Shown here in pieces: positions 44,921 to 52,852 of a stretch of 64,000 bases of DNA. Where the stretch lies: assembly GCA_903873915.1 (NCBI GenBank), contig CAIQQH010000008.1, positions 1 to 64,000 on the forward strand, read 5' to 3'. The position numbers were made by a program, and so were the translations under genes. The DNA is from an uncultured Flavobacteriia bacterium (GTDB lineage: Bacteria > Bacteroidota > Bacteroidia > Flavobacteriales_D > Crocinitomicaceae). Position 1 is the stretch's first letter; each line of letters starts with the position of its first letter. Under the pieces are notes generated by a model. It was not told where the DNA came from and did not search any database. It saw nothing but the letters and a program-made list of their open reading frames with translations.

Positions 44921-45369
44921 GGTTTATTTGTCAATTGCACATTACTTATTTCAATAATAACTTAGTGGATAGCTAAGTTTTTATCGACGGCAAAATAGCA
45001 TTAAAACAGGAAGATCATCGACTAATCCACATACAAGATTTCGGCTCAACCTTTTAGATCATTGGGTAACCACAAAAATACAATCCAATTAAAAAGACAA
45101 TGACTTTCGTTAATTCCGTCATGAATGTTGGAAATTCCTCTATGCCTTTCATTTGTCGTTCTATGCCAGTTCCCACTGAAAGGTGGTGCAAACAACGAAA
45201 AAACTTTTCTTCATGATTGCCAAGAATTAAGGTAACTATGTATTCCTTTTTCAATTGCACGTAGTGCCTTACTAATCTCTACATTCAAAATCAAGTAAAA
45301 TCACAATTTGAATATTTCAGTTTAATCTTTTGTTAGCATTTTAACAAAATGATAAATTGAATGTTGTCA
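44921..45369. other. 449-base stretch with no intact gene
   Basis: Holds only the phosphatase gene fragment (45104-45272). A 14-base word TTTGTCAATTGCAC at 44927-44940 also occurs in the intact phosphatase gene (49487-49500) and, with one change, in the fragment. The rest is AT-rich with no promoter or hairpin I would defend. Confidence 0.6.
45104..45272 (-). pseudogene. Duplicated internal fragment of the metallophosphatase gene
   Basis: 169 bp about 95% identical to 49346-49514 in the same orientation. It encodes KKEYIVTLILGNHEEKFFR through EEFPTFMTELTK of the phosphatase, including the GNHE motif, but lacks the GDxHG and GDxxDKG motifs and all C-terminal ligands, so it cannot be active. 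Both edges are abrupt. A short open frame (45054-45260) runs through it. The pair of copies flanks the 4.1 kb segment holding the NUDIX-like, 2H and coiled-coil genes. Confidence 0.85.
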
Positions 45370-46245
45370 CTACACATCCCTAGGGTCTTCATTCTTGTTC
45401 AATAATAATTTTGATGTTTTAGAAATCACTGTTTTTTTGTCATTTCGAAGTGCAAATCCTTGTTTTATTTCATCGGCTGAAACCCATATTATTCGCTCAT
45501 CATTTGTTGTTTTTAAAATTTGAATCGCTTCTAAATGGATTTTGTTTGACCAATTCATCTCATAAACATGAAAAACTTTTAATGATTCTTGACCATCTCT
45601 ATATTGATCTTTATAAATACCCGTATTACAAATCCACTTTTTTGAATAGTCTATATAATAGAATTGATTTCCATCCAATATTCCTGAAGATACTAATTCT
45701 TCATGAAATTCTCTCCATGGATCAGACTCTCTATCTTCATCCATATCAAACCAAGACAAAAACTTTCGTAACTTAAATCGATCATAAATAAAAAGTCTAA
45801 GGTCATACAAACCATTTTCTACTTTTGTATTTGTATCTCGCTCAATTGACCAAGTTGCAAACCGATCAGACATTTTTTGCTGGTCATACTTAAAAACACC
45901 ACCCACTGGTTGATATTGGTTTCGCAGACTATTATAAATTAATAAATAGTTTTCATCATGAATTTTAAGTAAATATGAAAATGACAGCCTCAATTTTTGA
46001 CGTCTCTTATGAGGAAGGTAAGAAACAACAATCGTAATGAAACGTTTTCGATTATCAATGAAGAAAATAACAAAATCTAACAACAAAAGTAAACCAGAGG
46101 TTATTCCGGTAAACTTCAATTCATTGTCCAAACCATCTAAAAAAGTCAAATCAAAATTCTTGAACCAAATAAGTCCGAAACATCCAGTTAATGTAACTAA
46201 CTTTATATAAACACCTACAGATTGTTTAGAATTTTCCATGTTCAA
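45370..46245 (-). CDS. Two-TM protein with SMODS-associated-NUDIX-like domain
   Basis: 291 aa. Two N-terminal transmembrane helices (about 12-29 and 46-64), a basic stretch PHKRRQKLRLS, then a NUDIX-like domain (about 85-270): SFSYLLKIHDENYLLIYNS, QPVGGVFKY (112-120) and, after an insert, WREFHEELVSSGIL (177-190), which keeps the RExxEE core of the Nudix box. This spacing matches the SMODS-associated NUDIX family described from nucleotide-signalling conflict systems, not ordinary Nudix hydrolases. No CD-NTase (SMODS) gene is in the window. It may act as a membrane-bound effector or sensor of a nucleotide signal. The start is 14 bases from the divergent 2H gene; Met3 is an alternative start. 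Confidence 0.7.
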   Translation of the reverse strand: MNMENSKQSVGVYIKLVTLTGCFGLIWFKNFDLTFLDGLDNELKFTGITSGLLLLLDFVIFFIDNRKRFITIVVSYLPHKRRQKLRLSFSYLLKIHDENYLLIYNSLRNQYQPVGGVFKYDQQKMSDRFATWSIERDTNTKVENGLYDLRLFIYDRFKLRKFLSWFDMDEDRESDPWREFHEELVSSGILDGNQFYYIDYSKKWICNTGIYKDQYRDGQESLKVFHVYEMNWSNKIHLEAIQILKTTNDERIIWVSADEIKQGFALRNDKKTVISKTSKLLLNKNEDPRDV

Positions 46246-46259
46246 ATTTAATTAATTCC

Positions 46260-46646
46260 ATGTATACAAAAAAAATATGTCGCACTTATGTTCTTTTAGA
46301 CGAGCAATCAAAAAAAGCAGTTTATTCGCTCATAACAGAATTTGATTTGGAAGAATGGAAGTTCTATGGTGAACACATGACAGTTGTTTATGGTAGACAA
46401 TATAATACGTTAAATCTTGATTACCAATTAGGAGATGAAGTACAACTTACTGGGACACATTTAGGCAAAAGTGAAAATTGTGTGGCGCTCAAAGTAAATG
46501 GGTTTTATTCCTTTAATGAAATTCCCCATGTTACACTTCTCGTCAATCAAACGAACAATAGTACCCCTGTAATGTCGAATAAAATTAAAAATTGGGACGA
46601 GCTAAAAAACCAAATTATTTTAACGGGTAAATTGATTGAATTGTAG
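46260..46646 (+). CDS. 2H phosphodiesterase superfamily protein
   Basis: 128 aa. Two HxT motifs, HMT (39-41) in GEHMTVVYG and HVT (90-92) in IPHVTLLVN, define the 2H phosphoesterase fold, whose members cut 2',3'-cyclic phosphates, 2'-5' linkages or cyclic oligonucleotides. The opening CRTYVLLDEQSKKAVYSL fits the first strand and helix of that fold. Divergent from the NUDIX-like gene with only 14 bases between start codons, so the two are probably regulated together or their transcripts overlap. Whether it acts on RNA ends or on a cyclic nucleotide signal is open. Confidence 0.75.
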   Translation: MYTKKICRTYVLLDEQSKKAVYSLITEFDLEEWKFYGEHMTVVYGRQYNTLNLDYQLGDEVQLTGTHLGKSENCVALKVNGFYSFNEIPHVTLLVNQTNNSTPVMSNKIKNWDELKNQIILTGKLIEL

Positions 46647-46703
46647 TTGTTTAATTCGTATTCATTATTACTTGAATCACTGTCATTTGTTAATTGAAAT
46701 CAT

Positions 46704-46954
46704 TGTTGTCCGACTACATCCACCTTCATGTTTTATCTAATCGCTACTAGTCTGGTTTATGTACCCCATCGGGGTCAAACCTCTGTAACCATAAGCCCTC
46801 CCGAAAGACCAATGACCCCATCGGGGTCAAACAGTTTAAATACTAAATGACTAAATCACATAAAATAAAAACCACCCCCTTACTTTAAAATCACTTCTTA
46901 AAACCAATGATTTCAATGGCTTCAAGAAGTGTAGTTAATTTTTATCGGACAACA
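46704..46954. mobile_element. MITE-like element with terminal inverted repeats
   Basis: 251 bp bounded by the perfect 10-bp inverted repeats TGTTGTCCGA (46704-46713) and TCGGACAACA (46945-46954). Inside are two copies of CCCCATCGGGGTCAAAC, each with a small palindrome, and near the right end an imperfect hairpin CACTTCTT...CCA...TGG...AAGAAGTG. There is no ORF. The ends resemble insertion-sequence termini. A flanking target duplication could not be identified. It occupies most of the 330-base gap 46647-46976, the rest of which shows nothing. Confidence 0.6.
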
Positions 46955-46976
46955 GTAAATTAAAGTTCTGACCTAA

Positions 46977-48890
46977 TCAAATATCTGTTTTTTTCTTAAG
47001 ATAATTCAATATTTTCTGTAAAAGGCTCTTTTCATTAAACAAAGCATCTAGCGAAAGAATCAAAACGAGTGTCACTAAACTCAAGAACACGATTTTAAAG
47101 TCATCAACAATTGCAAAATATATCGCGATCACCTGAGCAAAAGTCAGGAGAATAACAGCATTATCAATTCTCTCGCTGCGCAGTTTTTCCCTGTCCTCTG
47201 ACTCTAATTTTTCCTTTTTTTCTTTTTTCTCAGCCTCCAAGGACGCCAATTTTTCCAAGCCATTGATGCTGTCCAAGTATTCTTCTTTCAATTCTTTGAT
47301 ATTGAATTTTGCTCTTAAATTTTGAAAGAAAGAATCGATTTCATTGTAATTACTTATTAGTGTAAACACTTGATAAAATTCACCTTTGATCATCATTGCT
47401 TTCATTGATTTTAGCGATTCTGCTTCAAAATCTTCTCCGTTCACCTTTAGATCTCCGATTTTTCCTTGAAAATGATGAAATAAGTATTTTTGATTTAGCG
47501 CGAACAATACCGCTGGATAATATTTATTAATTAACTCTTTACTTCGACTTTTTGGGTTTTCGTCGTTCTTGCCTTCTAAAATAAAAGCACCTTCGTTCAA
47601 AGTATACATAGAAACGTAAGCATCCGGGGTATCAGGTATAAATTCCCAATTATTGATGACTTCATTTTTTAAGTCTGGAATGCGCAAAACATCAAAAATA
47701 AGTTGTTTATCCAACTTATTTTCTAATGAATTTTTCTGTTGAATTGAAAGATGAAGAAAATGCGGTTTTACATATCCAGCATCATGAGAAAAATTCAAAA
47801 ATGATTTCGGATCTTTTTGTTTAAAGAGTGTTCGCAAAAGCTCTTCGATGAGTGTATTAAACCTCAGTCCAAAAATTTCCTTTATAGATTTTGTGGAATT
47901 CGTCAAATCATCATGCCCTTCTAATCCCTTATCCGTCCGCAACGGTTTGAAATCCAGCTTTAAATTTCCCATTGATTCAACCCTTAATAATTTATCACTT
48001 TCGGAAAGTTTAAAATACTTCTCTTCGTCACCGGGATAAAAAGGACTAGTTGTTAAAAGCTCTGAATTTAATTGAAGTTTGTTTTCGTTCGATCTGTAAA
48101 ATTCAAATGTACTTCCTTTTAATTGATTCTTAATAGTGACATTTTTCTTAGAAATCGTGCAGTTGAATGACTCGCACTTATCCTCCATTTCAATGGGCGT
48201 ATCGACCAAAGAGAAAGCGTATCGTTTCAAATGATCATTAAACAAATCATTGGTGCTTAAGTAAAAATTAAAACTCGACTCTTTTTTGTTGGCAAAATAT
48301 CTTAAATTATTTTTGACTTTTGATAAAGTCTTGAGCATGTCATAGGCATTGTCCGCATCCCATTCTAAAACAATAGACGCGAAACCAAAGCCCACCTGAG
48401 GATTGAACGCTGAGCGATTGAAAAAAAGTTTAATTGAATCAATTTTAAACATATCCGCGACAGCCTCATCGTCAGGTCTATCAAACGAAAACTTAATTTT
48501 TCTACTCAATAACCTGCCGGCAATAGACCCAACACTATCCGTCTTGTCGGGTTGGGTTTTCTGATCTTTCAGAACAAGACTATCCGTAAAATCAATAATA
48601 TGGTCCAAATACTTTTGATCCCTAAAAGAGCTATCTTTAAAAACAACCTTATGGTTATCGTTTATAAAATCAGGTGTTTGCGTAAGGTCAAGTGCATTCG
48701 GTTTTGCAATATTTTTTAAAAAAACACACACTAAAGCCCTAGCTATTTCCGTTGTATCAAATTCCCCATGATGAAGAAAAGCGCTGCTTTTGGACTTCTG
48801 GCTCTTCTCAAAATCAAAAAACTCATCTATTGCAAATTTCCCATTTGTTTCCTCAAGATTAAAGGGAATCGTCAAAATCGTATAACTCAT
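46977..48890 (-). CDS. Hypothetical coiled-coil protein with C-terminal pair of transmembrane helices
   Basis: 637 aa. I recognise no named domain. The first 540 residues are soluble, mixed alpha/beta, with many Phe, Lys and Asp residues (MSYTILTIPFNLEETNGKF, AFLHHGEFDTTEIARALVC). A highly charged coiled coil (about 543-582, EKKEKKEKLESEDREKLRSE) leads to two transmembrane helices (about 586-604 and 608-628) and a short basic tail, an arrangement reminiscent of CorA-like or membrane-effector proteins. It starts 12 bases after the phosphatase stop, likely the same transcript. The accessory setting makes an envelope-damaging or sensing role possible but not shown. Confidence 0.7.
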   Translation of the reverse strand: MSYTILTIPFNLEETNGKFAIDEFFDFEKSQKSKSSAFLHHGEFDTTEIARALVCVFLKNIAKPNALDLTQTPDFINDNHKVVFKDSSFRDQKYLDHIIDFTDSLVLKDQKTQPDKTDSVGSIAGRLLSRKIKFSFDRPDDEAVADMFKIDSIKLFFNRSAFNPQVGFGFASIVLEWDADNAYDMLKTLSKVKNNLRYFANKKESSFNFYLSTNDLFNDHLKRYAFSLVDTPIEMEDKCESFNCTISKKNVTIKNQLKGSTFEFYRSNENKLQLNSELLTTSPFYPGDEEKYFKLSESDKLLRVESMGNLKLDFKPLRTDKGLEGHDDLTNSTKSIKEIFGLRFNTLIEELLRTLFKQKDPKSFLNFSHDAGYVKPHFLHLSIQQKNSLENKLDKQLIFDVLRIPDLKNEVINNWEFIPDTPDAYVSMYTLNEGAFILEGKNDENPKSRSKELINKYYPAVLFALNQKYLFHHFQGKIGDLKVNGEDFEAESLKSMKAMMIKGEFYQVFTLISNYNEIDSFFQNLRAKFNIKELKEEYLDSINGLEKLASLEAEKKEKKEKLESEDREKLRSERIDNAVILLTFAQVIAIYFAIVDDFKIVFLSLVTLVLILSLDALFNEKSLLQKILNYLKKKTDI

Positions 48891-48902
48891 AAATCTTTGT
48901 AT

Positions 48903-49658
48903 TTAATGCACAGAGGCATATGTTTTCAATGCTTTGATGCTGCAAAAAGAGTCTTTTCCATTTTCCAAAACGACTGCTGTTAACCATCCACCGAAAACAC
49001 AGCCTGTATCGAGTCCTGTGGCAAATGGGAATCTTTTCGGCTCTGGCTGTATAAACGGTTGGTGACCAAAATACACATGTCCAAATTTTCCAGTGTAGCG
49101 CTCTGCCCAATAGGTGTCCTCGGGGCCCTCCTCTCCTAGCCCAACAAATTTATCATTGGGGTTCAAAAACCTGATTTTGGTGATCAATTCCAATCCTTTA
49201 AATTGTTTGGCCGCTTTTTCATTGTACGGATAATTTTCTGGGAAAGGAAATTTAACCACATTTGAAATTCCACCATGCAAAAGTACAATCCCCAAATTTT
49301 CAACCTTGAACGTATAAAAGGCTTCCTTTAATTTATCAATTTCCTCTTTCGTTAATTCCGTCATGAATGTTGGAAATTCCTCTATGCCTTTCATTTGTCG
49401 TTCTATGCCAGTTCCCGCTGAAACGTGGTGCAGATAACGAAAAAACTTTTCTTCATGATTGCCAAGAATTAAGGTAACGATGTATTCCTTTGTCAATTGC
49501 ACGTATCGCCTTACAACATCAACGGAATGAGGTCCCTTGTCAATGAGATCTCCAATAAAACAAATGTGATCATCAGATCGAAGAATGAGCTTTTCGAGTA
49601 ACAAATCGAGTTCCTCAATGCATCCATGCACATCACCAATAATGATTACTCTCCCCAT
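48903..49658 (-). CDS. PPP-family metallophosphatase (Ser/Thr phosphatase or ApaH-like)
   Basis: 251 aa. Calcineurin-like phosphoesterase with all metal motifs: GDVHG (8-12), GDLIDKG (36-42), GNHEE (about 66-70), LLHGGIS and FGHQPF. This is the PrpA/ApaH-like bacterial layout, so substrates could be phosphoproteins or dinucleoside tetraphosphates. A fragment of the same gene lies 4.2 kb away at 45104-45272, showing local duplication. It heads a two-gene run with the 637-aa protein and is divergent from the AAA+ ATPase. Confidence 0.88.
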   Translation of the reverse strand: MGRVIIIGDVHGCIEELDLLLEKLILRSDDHICFIGDLIDKGPHSVDVVRRYVQLTKEYIVTLILGNHEEKFFRYLHHVSAGTGIERQMKGIEEFPTFMTELTKEEIDKLKEAFYTFKVENLGIVLLHGGISNVVKFPFPENYPYNEKAAKQFKGLELITKIRFLNPNDKFVGLGEEGPEDTYWAERYTGKFGHVYFGHQPFIQPEPKRFPFATGLDTGCVFGGWLTAVVLENGKDSFCSIKALKTYASVH

Positions 49659-49783
49659 GCTTCTTCAGAAATTTTAAGAGTCTTTAAGTACTTGAAATTA
49701 AAGCGTAAATAGTTGTAAATATAAATCTTCATGAGCATATATTTATTTCCTATGATTACATTTATCCAACTAAACTGAACAGT

Positions 49784-50833
49784 ATGATGTTTTTATGGAA
49801 TGTTTTGGCGTGGTTGGGAATAATCTTTTTAATTGTCATCGCACTGGCTACAATTGGAATTGTGCTAAACAAACAGTCGAAAAGTAAAAAAGCCAATTTA
49901 AATGGAATAGAATCAGATGATCAAGACAATCCAAATAATCAGCTAAATTTAGATACGAATCGCTTTAATCAAGAAATCCTAGACGAAGCCCTTTCAAAAT
50001 TGAATGCTCTAGAAGGACTTGTTATTCTCAAAAATGAAGTGAATGAATTGGTCAAATTGGTCAAATACGAAATGGAAGAAGGTGAATTTGACCATAAAAC
50101 CAATGCATTTCACATGGTTTTTCTAGGAAACCCCGGTACTGGAAAAACCACTGTTGCTCGTTTACTAGCAGACATATTGAAAGGGCTTGGCCTACTAGGT
50201 AGTGGTCATCTTGTAGAAGTTGACCGCACTGCGCTCGTTGCGGGTTATATTGGACAAACCGCAGATAAAACAAAAAGTAAAGTGAATGAGGCAATGGGAG
50301 GCGTCCTATTTATTGATGAAGCGTATTCATTGGCAGGAAGAGGATCTCAAGATTTTGGAAATGAAGCTATTGAAGCCTTACTCACCGAAATGGAAAATCA
50401 ACGCGGAAAATTTATTGTCATCGTCGCGGGATATGAAAAACCAATGCAACAATTTTTAAAATCCAATATTGGTTTAAAATCGCGCTTTGATAAGTTTTTC
50501 ACCTTTGAAGATTACAACGCCAAAGAACTTTGGACTATTTTCAACAATCTAATCGATCAAAACAAGAAAGAACTCGCGCCAAAAGCGAAAGACATCCTTG
50601 AATCTTATATTAAAAACATTTCTGAAAATAGATATGAAGGATTTGGTAATGCGCGTGAAATCCGAAAGGTCATCGCTGAAACCTTGAAAAATCAGAAACT
50701 GCGACTTGCTGATGTGGAAAAATCAGAACGTTCCGAAGACATGAAACGTCTCATTATTGAGAAAGATGTTGAGGAATTTAAAGACTTTGAAAAGAAATAT
50801 AAGCCAATGTTGGGTTACGTTCAAGTTGATTGA
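49784..50833 (+). CDS. Membrane-anchored AAA+ ATPase, CbxX/CfxQ (SpoVK) type
   Basis: 349 aa. An N-terminal transmembrane helix (about 4-27) and a charged Asn/Asp-rich linker precede one AAA+ domain (about 70-325): Walker A GNPGTGKTT, GYIGQTADKTKSKVNEA pore loop typical of CbxX, Walker B LFIDEAYSL, sensor 1 region IVIVAGYE, and arginine finger region LKSRFDKFF. Lid motif EGFGNAREIRKVI is also family-typical. CbxX relatives remodel proteins (Rubisco activase CbbX is one); many membrane or secretion-associated members have unknown targets. No Rubisco genes are near. Followed by 274 bases with no gene. Confidence 0.88.
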   Translation: MMFLWNVLAWLGIIFLIVIALATIGIVLNKQSKSKKANLNGIESDDQDNPNNQLNLDTNRFNQEILDEALSKLNALEGLVILKNEVNELVKLVKYEMEEGEFDHKTNAFHMVFLGNPGTGKTTVARLLADILKGLGLLGSGHLVEVDRTALVAGYIGQTADKTKSKVNEAMGGVLFIDEAYSLAGRGSQDFGNEAIEALLTEMENQRGKFIVIVAGYEKPMQQFLKSNIGLKSRFDKFFTFEDYNAKELWTIFNNLIDQNKKELAPKAKDILESYIKNISENRYEGFGNAREIRKVIAETLKNQKLRLADVEKSERSEDMKRLIIEKDVEEFKDFEKKYKPMLGYVQVD

Positions 50834-51107
50834 TCGAATTTGACAAACATTAGCTTTGGTAGACTATTGAATCTAGGGAAATTATACTATTCTTCTCTGA
50901 GTCTTTGCAGTAAAAAGGGTTGAGCATTGCACCGTTTAAGTCATTTAACCTCAGAGCCACAGAGGACAAAAAACTTATTCGTTCCTATTATTGTCGGGTA
51001 GAATATTGAATGAAGGGGGTTTATTCTTTACCATTCTGCTGCTCTGCTGCAAAAAAAGAGGGGTGCCAATTTCAACAATTAACCACAGATCCACGAAGGA
51101 CATGGTG

Positions 51108-51509
51108 TTACCTTACATTCAACACAACAGGCAGAGCTGTATCTTGTTGTACGACAGCTGCACTACCGTCGAGTTTGCCTGATTCCTGATTGAGTAGCTC
51201 GAGTACCTCCGCATAGATTTCTTGCATTTGCGTTTGATGAGAGGCATAGTAATCCATGCTCATTTCAAATTGCTTTGGCGTTACCTTGTACTTCTTGAAA
51301 ATCGCCTTCCCAGACAGGATCATTGTTTCTTGAAAACGTGAAACATGACCATACTTGAGCTGAACATGCGATTCGACCAAGCTCAACTCTTTGATGATGT
51401 TTACAAATTTGTCTTTTTCAATCAGATTATTCGGTACAGGTTTTGAACCGATTTGATCCGTGCAAGAAAATAGCACAACCCACAAAAATATCCCTAGGTA
51501 CTTTTTCAT
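51108..51509 (-). CDS. DUF4296 lipoprotein
   Basis: 133 aa. Lipoprotein signal with lipobox LFSC (Cys16). The DUF4296 core (about 30-110) contains IIKELSLVESHVQ and FKKYKVTPKQFEMSMDYYAS, helical, found only in Bacteroidota. Function unknown; probably an outer- or inner-membrane lipoprotein. Its start overlaps the dihydroorotase gene stop by four bases, last gene of a three-gene operon. The C-terminal 20 residues (AAVVQQDTALPVVLNVR) are variable in the family. Confidence 0.85.
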   Translation of the reverse strand: MKKYLGIFLWVVLFSCTDQIGSKPVPNNLIEKDKFVNIIKELSLVESHVQLKYGHVSRFQETMILSGKAIFKKYKVTPKQFEMSMDYYASHQTQMQEIYAEVLELLNQESGKLDGSAAVVQQDTALPVVLNVR

Positions 51510-52852
51510 CCTGGATACTCAAACATAAGTCGATCACCCAATGAGTGTTCAATGAGCTTTCCATTGCTGTAGACCAAGTTTCCATTGACAAAGGTTTTAC
51601 TTATTCGATAAGGAAAAGTATGTCCTTCAAATGGTGACCAGCCACATTGGTACAAAATATTTTCTTTGGTAACTGTGAAAGCACTGTTCTCGACAACCAC
51701 TAAATCCGCGAAATATCCTTCACGAATATAGCCACGCTCTTTGATTCGGAATAATTCGGCTGGCGAATGGGCCATTTTCTCTACTATTTTCTCGATCGAA
51801 ATCTTTCCTTGCTCCATTTTATCGAGCATGGCCATCAGTGCATGCTGAACCAAAGGCCCGCCGGATGGAGCATCAAGGTATTTACGCGATTTTTCTTCGA
51901 GCGTATGCGGTGCATGGTCTGTAGCAATGACGTCAATTCGGTTGTCCAATACCGCTTGAAAAATGGCCTCTCGGTCAATTGCTGTTTTTACCGCTGGATT
52001 CCACTTTATGGAGTTTCCTTTTTCAGCATAGTCTGCATCGGAAAACCACAAGTGGTGAATACATGCTTCCGCTGTAATTTTCTTTTGAGCAAGTGGGATC
52101 GTGTTATCAAAAAGCGACAATTCCTTCGCTGTAGAAATGTGTAGGACATGCAAGCGTGCACCGTGTTTTTTCGCCAAGCGCACCGCCAATTCCGACGAAC
52201 GGTAACACGCCTCTTCACTGCGAATCAAGGGATGCATTTCTATAGGAATATCTTCACCGTATTTTTCTTTAGAGGCTGCCAAATTTGCACGCACTGTCGC
52301 TTCGTCTTCGCAATGCGTTGCAATCAAAATGGGCGGAACGCGTTCGAACAAACCGCGCAAAGTGTCTTCATTGTCGACGAGCATGTTTCCAGTTGATGAC
52401 CCCATAAACACCTTTACCCCGCATACTTTTGTTCCATCCGTTTTAAGTACTTCCTCCAGGTTGTCGTTGGACGCACCCATGAAGAACGAAAAATTCGCAA
52501 TGGACGATCGTGCTGCAATTTGATATTTATCTTCAAGCAATCCCTGTGTCAAGGCATTCGGAACAGTATTCGGCATCTCCATAAAGGAAGTGATTCCGCC
52601 TGCAACTGCAGCGCGAGCTTCAGAAGCAATTGTTGCTTTGTGGGTTAAGCCAGGCTCACGGAAATGCACCTGATCATCGATACATCCTGGCAATAAGTAG
52701 TTTCCATTTAACTCAATATCGATAGCTCTGCCATCGTAAGAAATTTGGGGAGAGATACGCTCTATCCGACCATTTTTGACCAATACATCAGCAATTGTAT
52801 CTGTACCTTCGTTAATTATGCGTGCGTTTCGTAGAATGGTTGTAGTGCTCAT
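51506..52852 (-). CDS. pyrC: Dihydroorotase (AllB-type amidohydrolase)
   Basis: 448 aa, class I dihydroorotase size. Makes dihydroorotate from carbamoyl aspartate in pyrimidine synthesis. The metal motif near residue 60 reads DDQVHFREPG: the first His of the usual DxHxH is Gln. The other ligands are present: the lysine region CGVKVFMGSSTG, THCEDEA, LHVLHISTAKEL, and IATDHAPHTLEEK with the catalytic Asp. I recall the same Gln in other Bacteroidota annotated as dihydroorotase. An inactive PyrC-like partner is possible. It overlaps both neighbours by four bases (dolichol-phosphate-mannose-synthase-like before, DUF4296 after). Confidence 0.85.
   Translation of the reverse strand: MSTTTILRNARIINEGTDTIADVLVKNGRIERISPQISYDGRAIDIELNGNYLLPGCIDDQVHFREPGLTHKATIASEARAAVAGGITSFMEMPNTVPNALTQGLLEDKYQIAARSSIANFSFFMGASNDNLEEVLKTDGTKVCGVKVFMGSSTGNMLVDNEDTLRGLFERVPPILIATHCEDEATVRANLAASKEKYGEDIPIEMHPLIRSEEACYRSSELAVRLAKKHGARLHVLHISTAKELSLFDNTIPLAQKKITAEACIHHLWFSDADYAEKGNSIKWNPAVKTAIDREAIFQAVLDNRIDVIATDHAPHTLEEKSRKYLDAPSGGPLVQHALMAMLDKMEQGKISIEKIVEKMAHSPAELFRIKERGYIREGYFADLVVVENSAFTVTKENILYQCGWSPFEGHTFPYRISKTFVNGNLVYSNGKLIEHSLGDRLMFEYPG

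Noticed and set aside
44686-44940. 84-codon frame as an intact small protein
   Set aside because: Its first 20 codons are out of frame with the recognisable start MPHLDLTYLRYIYD, so it is better explained as a decayed gene.
45054-45260. 68-codon frame as a small phosphatase
   Set aside because: Contains only the GNHE part of the fold; it is a duplicated gene fragment.
50834-51107. Gap after the AAA+ gene as an RNA gene or repeat
   Set aside because: It has words such as CCACAGAGGAC and GTAGA-ATATTGAAT that echo each other, but no consistent hairpin, promoter or terminator was found.
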